NCBI GenBank assembly: GCA_946495905.1
Contig: CAMMEP010000037.1
Span: 1 to 13,521, forward strand
Reading direction: 5' to 3'
Source: an uncultured Clostridium sp.
GTDB lineage: Bacteria; Bacillota; Clostridia; TANB77; CAG-508
DNA length: 13,521 bases
Shown here: piece after piece, positions 1 to 5,944 of the stretch
Position numbering within the stretch: the stretch's first letter is position 1
How the letters are laid out: the number at the start of each line of letters is the position of its first letter
Position numbers and translations under genes: made by a program
Notes under the pieces: model-generated
The model's input: only the letters and a program-made list of their open reading frames with translations
Told to the model about the DNA's origin: nothing
The model's database searches: none

Positions 1-1
1 A

Positions 2-52
2 CATACAATGAAAACAGTAGGTTCTGGTGTAGTTTCAGAAGTTATTGAATAA
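2..52 (+). CDS. tuf: Elongation factor Tu, C-terminal end only (partial)
   Basis: Only the last 16 codons and the TAA stop (50-52) lie in the window; the rest is off the left edge. The translation HTMKTVGSGVVSEVIE matches the conserved end of EF-Tu domain 3, where a TVG(S/A)GVV core is followed by a short acidic tail. EF-Tu is the cytoplasmic GTPase that delivers aminoacyl-tRNA to the ribosome. A strong intrinsic terminator follows 21 bases after the stop, as expected at the end of a highly expressed operon. The call rests on a short peptide. The conserved TVGSGVV core makes another product unlikely, but another translational GTPase cannot be strictly excluded. Confidence 0.78.
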   Translation, partial: HTMKTVGSGVVSEVIE

Positions 53-73
53 TATTCAAAATCAATAAATTAT

Positions 74-117
74 ATAGCAGGGGGCTTGCAAGAAATTGCA
101 AAACTCCTGCTATTTTT
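74..117 (+). terminator. Rho-independent terminator of tuf
   Basis: A 10-bp stem pairs ATAGCAGGGG (74-83) with CTCCTGCTAT (104-113), with one G-U pair. A second stem inside the loop pairs TTGCAA with TTGCAA around a GAAA tetraloop. A T run follows directly. It sits just after the EF-Tu stop and ends one base before the next gene's -35 box, insulating the two units. Confidence 0.88.
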
Positions 118-118
118 C

Positions 119-147
119 TTGACTTTTTGTCCATTTGATTATATACT
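119..147 (+). promoter_or_regulatory. Sigma-A promoter of the SH3/NlpC-P60 gene
   Basis: The -35 box TTGACT (119-124) and -10 box TATACT (142-147) are separated by exactly 17 bp. A second TATACT starts at 147 and could give a shifted start. The promoter begins where the tuf terminator ends, leaving a 5' leader of roughly 60 nt before the coding start. Confidence 0.82.
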
Positions 148-214
148 ATACTCGTATTTTAATAGGAATAAACTGAATAAAAAATGATGCTCTAGGGAAG
201 GAATGAGACAAATA

Positions 215-1678
215 ATGAGCAAATTAAAACAAATATCATGTATAATAATATTAACTATATTAATAGTATTTACATGTGGTAATTTAGTAAATGCAACAAC
301 AGTAGAAGTTACAACAGAGACATTAAACCTAAGAGAAGAAGCTTCAACCGATTCTGATATTGTAGCATTAATATCAGAAGGAGAAGAATGCGAAGTGATT
401 TCCGAAGAAGGAGATTGGTATGAAGTAAGATATGGTGATTATACTGGCTATGTAAGTAAAGAATATGTAGAAGTTATTGGTGGAGAGGCAGAAAATAGTA
501 CAGGTGATAATTCGGTAGATAATAATGAAAATACTGATACTAATACCGAAAGCAATGAAGAAACAAATACTGTTAGTGAGAATGAACCATCTAATTCTGA
601 TACAGAAAATAATGTGGAGGATTCAACAACTTCAAATGAAAATCAAGTAGAACAAACACAGCAAGACATTACAGCTACAACAACAGAAGAGGTGGACGTA
701 AGAATTACTCCTCTAATGCAAGGAAGTATTCTTGAAACAATTAAAAATAATACAGAAGTTACAGTAATTAGTCAAATAAATGGATGGGCATATATCCAAA
801 CAGATAGTATTTCTGGTTGGGTAAGAGAAGACACTTTAAGAATAGATGAAACAAATGGTAATACAAATAATGACAACAACAATAATACGAATAATACGGA
901 TACTACTGACAATAGTGATAATCAGGATACTGGCAGTACAAATAATACAAATGATAATAGTTCTAACTTTACAGAAAGAACTATGTATGCCACAGATGTT
1001 GTAAATATAAGAGAAGAACCAAGTACAAGTGCAAATATTGTTATGGTAGTGGAACAAAATACAGCGCTAAATGTTGTAGGAGAAAGTGGAGATTGGTATG
1101 AAGTAGAGACAAGCCAAGGAAATGCCTATGTATCCAAAGAATTGCTATCGGAAAGTGAAACAACAGTTACAAACAGAGGAAATGTTGATAGAACAAGTAA
1201 TACACAAGAAAAAACAGAGGAAGAGGCAGAAGCAGACAATGCTTCTACCTCAAATCCATCTAATAGTAATACTGAAGCAGAAGAAATTGTTTCGTATGCT
1301 AAGAAATTTTTAGGAGTTCCATATGTATATGGTGGAGCTAGTCCATCAGGATTTGATTGTTCTGGTTTTACAATGTATGTTTTTGACCATTTTGGAATAT
1401 CAATGAGACATGGAGCCCAAGCACAAGCCAAAATTGGAAAAAAGGTAAGCTTTGATGAATCCTCAAAATCTAGCATATTGAATAATCTTGAGGTAGGAGA
1501 TTTAGTATTTTTCCTAGATTACGAAACGATGGATGAAATTGGACATTGTGGAATCTATATAGGAGATGGAGAATTTATTCATGCATCATCTGGTTCAGGA
1601 TATTGTGTGAAGATAAATAGTTTATTACCAGGAGAGTATTATAATACTAGACTTTGTGCTGCTAGAAGAGTTCTTTAA
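215..1678 (+). CDS. Secreted SH3b x3 - NlpC/P60 cell-wall endopeptidase
   Basis: A predicted exported peptidoglycan hydrolase that cuts peptide stems; family members usually cleave gamma-D-Glu-diamino acid bonds. Residues here count from an in-frame ATG at 203. A signal peptide covers about 6-31. Three bacterial SH3 wall-binding domains lie at about 36-91, 164-213 and 262-315, each with the LNLR/VNIR-type opening and a GDWYEV or GWAYI core. Low-complexity linkers rich in Asn, Thr, Ser, Asp and Glu separate them. The NlpC/P60 domain occupies about 360-491, with Cys386 in FDCSGF, His448 in GHCGIYIG and His460 in FIHAS as the likely catalytic triad, so it looks active. I prefer the ATG at 215. 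The ribosome-binding site GGGAAGGA (195-202) touches the ATG at 203, leaving no spacer, but sits 12 nt from 215. It is monocistronic from its own promoter or reads into comEC, since no terminator follows. Confidence 0.92.
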   Translation: MSKLKQISCIIILTILIVFTCGNLVNATTVEVTTETLNLREEASTDSDIVALISEGEECEVISEEGDWYEVRYGDYTGYVSKEYVEVIGGEAENSTGDNSVDNNENTDTNTESNEETNTVSENEPSNSDTENNVEDSTTSNENQVEQTQQDITATTTEEVDVRITPLMQGSILETIKNNTEVTVISQINGWAYIQTDSISGWVREDTLRIDETNGNTNNDNNNNTNNTDTTDNSDNQDTGSTNNTNDNSSNFTERTMYATDVVNIREEPSTSANIVMVVEQNTALNVVGESGDWYEVETSQGNAYVSKELLSESETTVTNRGNVDRTSNTQEKTEEEAEADNASTSNPSNSNTEAEEIVSYAKKFLGVPYVYGGASPSGFDCSGFTMYVFDHFGISMRHGAQAQAKIGKKVSFDESSKSSILNNLEVGDLVFFLDYETMDEIGHCGIYIGDGEFIHASSGSGYCVKINSLLPGEYYNTRLCAARRVL

Positions 1679-1735
1679 AGAAATATAAACAATAACATAA
1701 ACTAATTTGGGGGCTAATAGAAAGGATGAGTCTAT

Positions 1736-1786
1736 ATAAAAAGACCAATTTGTATTGCCTCGTGTGTATATATAATAGGAATATTA
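1736..1786 (+). other. Probable missing N-terminal codons of comEC
   Basis: The comEC frame stays open upstream of its first ATG, back to a TGA at 1727-1729. It encodes KRPICIASCVYIIGIL (1739-1786), which reads straight into the annotated MGLYLNIS. That is the usual ComEC opening: a basic KRP followed by the first membrane helix. The codon at the expected start (1736-1738) is ATA, and a good ribosome-binding site, AAAGGA (1721-1726), lies 9 nt upstream. Alternatively the ATG at 1726 would read MSLYKRP into this frame if the A5 run at 1738-1742 had one base fewer. So either a rare ATA start is used, the start codon was lost, or a 1-base change (or sequence error) is present. Confidence 0.6.
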
Positions 1787-4213
1787 ATGGGGCTATACTT
1801 AAACATAAGTATAGCTTTTTTGTGCTTTATTGTTTTCTTTATTTTAAGTAGTGTGTTTTCTTATTATATGCGTCGAAATTATTGCTATTCGAAAGAAGCT
1901 AAGCAAATCCAAGGAAAATATAATATAGAAAATAATGCAAACTACTATTTTCTATGGAACAAGAATTGGATTTTATTTTTATGTATTTTAGGAATAATGG
2001 GGTGTATATATGTACAGGTATTAAATAAAAATTATGAAGAAAAATATGCTGATATATCTGGAAAAATAAACGTAAAAGCTGTTATTATTTCAGAGCCAGA
2101 AGATAAAGAATATAAATATACGTATCAAATAAAAGTACAGGAAATTAATGGAGAAAACAAATATAGAAATACACAATTAATTCTTGATGTTAAAAAGAAG
2201 GATTTGCAAGAAAAAATACTACAATATGGTGATGAGATAATTTTAATAGGAGAATTTAAGCCACCAAATAGTGCTAGAAATTATAAAGGATTTGACTATA
2301 AAGAATATCTTAAAAGTAAAAAAATATATGGGACGATTACATTAGAAAATTATGAAATAATAGATAGTAATACATTAGATATTTTTAGTAATATGCTTCA
2401 TTCTGCACAAAAAAGTATAAAACAAAATATGCAAAAAGTATTAAACGAGGAAGAAGCAGCTCTATGTGTGGGGATTTTAGTAGGAGATAGAGGGGATATA
2501 TCGGAGCAAACTGAGGAAAATTTTAGAAATAGTAATTTAACACATATGCTTGCAGTTTCAGGTTCCCATATTACTTATATTATTAATGCCATGGCTATTC
2601 TTTTAAGTAGAACTAGTAAAAAAATTGGAAAGGTGCTTACTATACTATTTCTATTATTTTTTATGGCATTAACAGGTTTTACTTCTTCTGTTATAAGAGC
2701 ATGTATTATGGGAATATTAGTTTTAACTGCAAGCATCATACACCGAAAGTCAGATACTATTAACAATTTAGGAATTTCTGCTTTCATTATATTACTTTTT
2801 AATCCTTTTGCAATTACAGATGTTGGTTTTTTACTCTCTTATGGAGGCACAATAGGAATTGTAGTATTAGGAGATAAAATAACAAATGGAATTTATAAAG
2901 TATTAAGCAAAATAACAAAATATAGGCTGATAAAATATATAGTAAACTCCTTTAGCATAACATTTTCTGCTAATATTATTCTTATTCCCATTATGGCATA
3001 TAAGTTCAGCACCATATCAATTACTTTTTGGATTTCTAATATACTAGCTGCTCCTATTATGGAAATAGCAACAATATTTGGGTTTGTAGTATATTTTATT
3101 TCCATTGTTTTTCTTCCTTTTGCACAGTTTTTAGGAATAGCACTAAATTTTTTGTTAACAATTTTATTAAAAATAGCAGAAGTATCTTCCGTAATTCCAG
3201 GTTCTTGCTTTTATATTAAAACTCCACTTATAATAGAATGCATTATTTATTATTTAATAATAATACTTATACTAAATTGGAGAAAATTAAGAGATATATG
3301 GAAAGAAAGAATAAAAGAAAATACTTTTCTTTCTATTTTACAAAGATATAAAAAAATCATTTTATATTTTTGTATTGCAATACTGCTATTATCTAATATT
3401 TTAATAATCACATTACCTAAAACATTAAAAATAAATTTTATAGATGTAGGACAAGGAGATTGTACTCTTATTACAACACCTACGAATAAACATATATTAA
3501 TTGATGGGGGAGGTAGTGAGTTTGGAAGTTTTGATGTGGGGGAAAGTATATTATTACCATACTTACTAGATAGAAGAATAACAACAATAGATTATGTATT
3601 AATTTCGCATTTTGATAGTGACCACATTGGAGGACTTTTCTCTATATTAGAAAATCTAAAAGTGGAAAATGTTATTATTACAAAACAGGGAGAAGTATCT
3701 GAAAACTTAACTAAATTTCAAGAAATAGTAAGAAATAAGAAAATAAATATTATTGTAGTAAATAAAGGAGATATTGTGCCAATAGATAATTATTCGTACT
3801 TTGAAATATTATTTCCAGAAGATAATTTAATAAAGGACAATATTTTAAATAATAATTCAATGGTAGCTAGTTTTCATTCTTTAGGGTTGAAAATACTATT
3901 TACAGGAGATATAGAAGAGGTAGCGGAAAAAAGATTATATGAATTATATCAAAATACAGATAAACTAGATGCAGATATTTTAAAAGTGGCACATCATGGA
4001 TCGAAAACATCAAGCAATGCTCAATTTTTAGAACTTGTTACCCCAAGAATAGTTTTTATTGGTGTGGGAGAAGATAATAAATTTGGACATCCTAACATCG
4101 GAGTTTTAGATAGGATTGCTTCTTATACAAAGAGAATATATCGAACGGATATAAATGGGGAAATTGAGTTTGTGTATAGAAATGGAAAAGTAAAAATTAA
4201 TACGATGTATTAA
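1787..4213 (+). CDS. comEC: ComEC/Rec2 family DNA-uptake channel
   Basis: ComEC forms the inner-membrane channel that carries single-stranded DNA into the cytoplasm during transformation. The 808-residue product has the three-part family layout: N-terminal helices and a DUF4131/OB-like region (about 60-195), the polytopic Competence core (about 225-495, with the conserved HMLAVSGSHI at 253-262), and a C-terminal metallo-beta-lactamase-like domain (about 545-800). That last domain keeps FIDVGQGDC (551-559), the metal motif SHFDSDHIGG (607-616) and AHHGSKTSS (735-743), so its nuclease-type site looks intact. The ATG used here has AGGA 6 nt upstream, but the true start is probably about 17 codons earlier (see 1736-1786). 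No promoter is evident in the 108 bp before it, so read-through from the upstream hydrolase gene is possible. No comEA or holA neighbour is present here. Confidence 0.93.
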   Translation: MGLYLNISIAFLCFIVFFILSSVFSYYMRRNYCYSKEAKQIQGKYNIENNANYYFLWNKNWILFLCILGIMGCIYVQVLNKNYEEKYADISGKINVKAVIISEPEDKEYKYTYQIKVQEINGENKYRNTQLILDVKKKDLQEKILQYGDEIILIGEFKPPNSARNYKGFDYKEYLKSKKIYGTITLENYEIIDSNTLDIFSNMLHSAQKSIKQNMQKVLNEEEAALCVGILVGDRGDISEQTEENFRNSNLTHMLAVSGSHITYIINAMAILLSRTSKKIGKVLTILFLLFFMALTGFTSSVIRACIMGILVLTASIIHRKSDTINNLGISAFIILLFNPFAITDVGFLLSYGGTIGIVVLGDKITNGIYKVLSKITKYRLIKYIVNSFSITFSANIILIPIMAYKFSTISITFWISNILAAPIMEIATIFGFVVYFISIVFLPFAQFLGIALNFLLTILLKIAEVSSVIPGSCFYIKTPLIIECIIYYLIIILILNWRKLRDIWKERIKENTFLSILQRYKKIILYFCIAILLLSNILIITLPKTLKINFIDVGQGDCTLITTPTNKHILIDGGGSEFGSFDVGESILLPYLLDRRITTIDYVLISHFDSDHIGGLFSILENLKVENVIITKQGEVSENLTKFQEIVRNKKINIIVVNKGDIVPIDNYSYFEILFPEDNLIKDNILNNNSMVASFHSLGLKILFTGDIEEVAEKRLYELYQNTDKLDADILKVAHHGSKTSSNAQFLELVTPRIVFIGVGEDNKFGHPNIGVLDRIASYTKRIYRTDINGEIEFVYRNGKVKINTMY

Positions 4214-4230
4214 TATAGATTTATTCTTCA

Positions 4231-4279
4231 GCAAACAATGTATGTTTTAAAATTTTAAAACATACATTGTTTGCTTTTT
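4231..4279 (+). terminator. Terminator of comEC, a 44-bp perfect palindrome
   Basis: Two 22-nt arms (4231-4252 and 4253-4274) are exact reverse complements with no spacer, beginning GCAAACAATG and ending CATTGTTTGC, followed by TTTTT. It starts 17 bases after the comEC stop. The centre, TTTTAAAATTTTAAAA, will open to form the loop in RNA. Confidence 0.88.
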
Positions 4280-4330
4280 ATGATAATAATCTGTAAATTT
4301 AACTAAGAACAAGAAAATTTTAGAAAAAAT

Positions 4331-4360
4331 GTATAAATTTTAAAATAATAATCCATACTA
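4331..4360 (+). promoter_or_regulatory. Candidate sigma-G (forespore) promoter
   Basis: GTATA (4331-4335) and CATACTA (4354-4360) are separated by 18 bp. Both boxes and the spacing agree with the Bacillus subtilis sigma-G consensus (GHATR, 17-18 bp, CATNHTA). The site lies about 40 bp before the BofC-like start, and B. subtilis bofC is itself sigma-G dependent. A chance match in A+T-rich DNA is possible but unlikely at this position. Confidence 0.6.
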
Positions 4361-4401
4361 AGTGTAAGGAAAATACATAAAGTTCAGAAGAAAGGACTGA
4401 G

Positions 4402-5013
4402 ATGAGTATGGATAAAAAATGGTTAATTTGTATTATAGTAACAATTATAATAGGCTTAGCGTTAGGTGTAGGAATGGCAATATATTCATCAAGTAGTGAT
4501 GAAACGGAAGATATGGATTTATTAAGTGAAAAGGAATTAGCAGAATCAGTAGGAGAAAATTCTGATGCAATACAACAAAATAATGTTAATATATTAGAAA
4601 CTTCTGCTACGGATATGCAAATATCGCCAAATGCAGTGATAATAAAAAAGACATACTATGAAGCTTGTGATCATCTAATACGTGTAACAGAAGATGTTCC
4701 AGAAGAATTAGTAAATAAGACAGAAGAAGAGGTACAAGCGACATTTCCAGATTGGAAAATAGAGGAATATTCTCCTACACAAATTATTTTATATAAAACA
4801 GATAGCGGAAATTGTGGAGAGCATTATTTTGTGCAAGAACATAATGGAGTAATAGGAATTTATACGATGGATGAATATGGTGTAAAAACTTTAAAAGAAG
4901 ATACGGAAATATCAACACAATATTTGCCAGAAGAAGATGTTGCTAATTTAAAGGCAGGAGTAGAAATAATAGGAAATACAAATTTAGTAGAATTCTTAGA
5001 AGATTATGAATAA
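4402..5013 (+). CDS. BofC-like membrane-anchored protein (BofC C-terminal domain)
   Basis: A 203-residue protein with a short basic start, one membrane helix (about 7-28), an acidic Ser/Asn/Glu-rich linker (about 30-78) and an extracytoplasmic domain (about 80-200). That domain contains YYEACDH (85-91), a (T/V)xxTFPDWKIEEYS stretch (about 111-124) and a GVIGIY strand (149-154). This pattern resembles the BofC C-terminal domain family of Clostridia. In B. subtilis, BofC acts between the forespore membranes to restrain the SpoIVB protease in the sigma-K checkpoint; whether this homologue does so is inference. The start is fixed by AAAGGA (4391-4396), 5 nt before the ATG. A sigma-G-like promoter precedes it. 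Its TAA stop is formed by the first three bases of the palindromic element at 5011. The family assignment rests on remembered sequence pattern, without an alignment. Confidence 0.68.
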   Translation: MSMDKKWLICIIVTIIIGLALGVGMAIYSSSSDETEDMDLLSEKELAESVGENSDAIQQNNVNILETSATDMQISPNAVIIKKTYYEACDHLIRVTEDVPEELVNKTEEEVQATFPDWKIEEYSPTQIILYKTDSGNCGEHYFVQEHNGVIGIYTMDEYGVKTLKEDTEISTQYLPEEDVANLKAGVEIIGNTNLVEFLEDYE

Positions 5014-5267
5014 TGAGCAAAAGGGGACGGGCTTATATTGCACATATACTTCTACTACTTTAAGTAAATTTATATATTTTTTATTTTTTGTCTTCGGCCC
5101 CCAACTGCGTACAAACTGTATAAACTCCACTTGCGTTTCGTTTGACAGTTTGTAAACTTGTCGGTCCCCACCTTAAGCACTCCGACCAAAAAGAAAAAAT
5201 ATATAAATTTACTATTAAAAATGTAATTAGTTTTGTGCAATATAAGCTGGTCTCCTTTTGCTCATTA
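5011..5267. repeat. 257-bp palindromic MITE/REP-like element
   Basis: The ends, 5011-5044 and 5234-5267, are inverted repeats matching at 31 of 34 positions (both start TAATGAGCAAAAGG and contain GCTTATATTGCACA). A second inverted pair is exact over 19 bp: GTAAATTTATATATTTTTT at 5064-5082 and its complement at 5194-5212. A third is TACAAACTGT (5110-5119) with its complement at 5145-5154. The whole can fold as one long interrupted hairpin. The core 5091-5190 is 48% G+C, well above the flanking genes. No ORF of useful length is inside. The element begins at the stop codon of the BofC-like gene and ends at that of pgsA. The AAAAGGGGACGG end resembles GGGGACGG repeats I associate with REP-type transposases in Firmicutes; that link is tentative. 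Confidence 0.85.
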
Positions 5268-5840
5268 ATTGTCTATTTTTAAATTTTCTTTTTTTAAATA
5301 ACCTTGTTGATAAAATTGTCTAAAATACATTATTAAAGAAAAGATAGTAGTAATGATTGCCAAGTAATAGATATAATCATCAAATCCAAATAATGGAGCA
5401 GATGGATTTATTGAAGTGTTCCAATATTCAATAAATAAAGAACATACAATAGCAATATAGAATAAGACTGTTGCAAGTTTTCCATACCATCTACTAGATA
5501 CTACTAATTTTTTACCATAAAGGAAGGAAGCTCCTGCTACCATTACAATTTCTTTGAGAAATACAATTATCAAAATCCATAATGGGATAATTCCCTTAAA
5601 AGTAAGAGAGGCAAGTACAGCTATTTGTGTTGCTTTATCTGCAAGAGGATCGATTAATTTTCCAAAATTAGTAATGAAATTAAACTTCCTAGCTATAGTT
5701 CCATCTAATACATCCGTTAAACCAGAAATCGTTAAAACGACGAAACCGGCAACATATTGCCCCGTAAGGATATAATATACAATGAGTGGTATTAGTATAA
5801 ATCTTACAATTGTTAGTGCATTTGGTATATTTTTCAACAT
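5265..5840 (-). CDS. pgsA: CDP-diacylglycerol-glycerol-3-phosphate 3-phosphatidyltransferase
   Basis: An integral membrane enzyme that transfers a phosphatidyl group from CDP-diacylglycerol to glycerol 3-phosphate, giving phosphatidylglycerol phosphate, the committed step to phosphatidylglycerol and cardiolipin. The 191-residue length is typical. The CDP-alcohol phosphotransferase signature DG-x2-AR-x8-G-x3-D-x3-D is complete: Asp43, Asp46, Gly47, Arg51, Gly60, Asp64 and Asp68. The N-terminal MLKNIPNALTIVRF is also characteristic of PgsA. Several membrane helices follow the signature. The ribosome-binding site AAAAGGAGC lies about 7 nt before the ATG, and a promoter sits in the clpE-pgsA gap. 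The stop codon is the outer TAA of the palindromic element, so the insertion may have altered the last one or two residues. Confidence 0.93.
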   Translation of the reverse strand: MLKNIPNALTIVRFILIPLIVYYILTGQYVAGFVVLTISGLTDVLDGTIARKFNFITNFGKLIDPLADKATQIAVLASLTFKGIIPLWILIIVFLKEIVMVAGASFLYGKKLVVSSRWYGKLATVLFYIAIVCSLFIEYWNTSINPSAPLFGFDDYIYYLAIITTIFSLIMYFRQFYQQGYLKKENLKIDN

Positions 5841-5872
5841 TTATTTTGCTCCTTTTATAAACTATGATAAAC

Positions 5873-5901
5873 ATTTTAAAGAAAAGAAATAGATTTGTCA
5901 A
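5873..5901 (-). promoter_or_regulatory. Sigma-A promoter of pgsA
   Basis: On the minus strand a consensus -35 TTGACA (5896-5901) and a -10 TAAAAT (5873-5878) are 17 bp apart. The -35 lies inside the hairpin that ends clpE, so the terminator and the next promoter share DNA. Confidence 0.75.
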
Positions 5902-5931
5902 GTTTGTTGACTAAATCTTAATTTCTTTTCT
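5880..5931 (-). terminator. Hairpin terminator of clpE
   Basis: Outer arms AGAAAAGAAAT (5880-5890) and ATTTCTTTTCT (5921-5931) pair perfectly. Inner arms AGATTT/AAATCT and GTCAA/TTGAC continue the stem with small bulges around a GTTTG loop. It lies 13 bases after the clpE stop. The T-rich tract on the minus strand is part of the stem rather than a clean run, so termination may be partial. Confidence 0.6.
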
Positions 5932-5944
5932 AGTTTAGATTATA

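Noticed and set aside
836..1476. Open frames on the minus strand opposite the SH3/NlpC-P60 gene
   Set aside because: They mirror the repetitive Asn/Thr linkers and the peptidase domain, have no ribosome-binding site and encode low-complexity peptides; the plus-strand gene fully explains the region.
1726..1851. Small ORF starting at ATG 1726 (about 41 codons)
   Set aside because: It overlaps the comEC frame. Its protein is unconvincing, and the same DNA in the comEC frame reads as a proper ComEC N-terminus.
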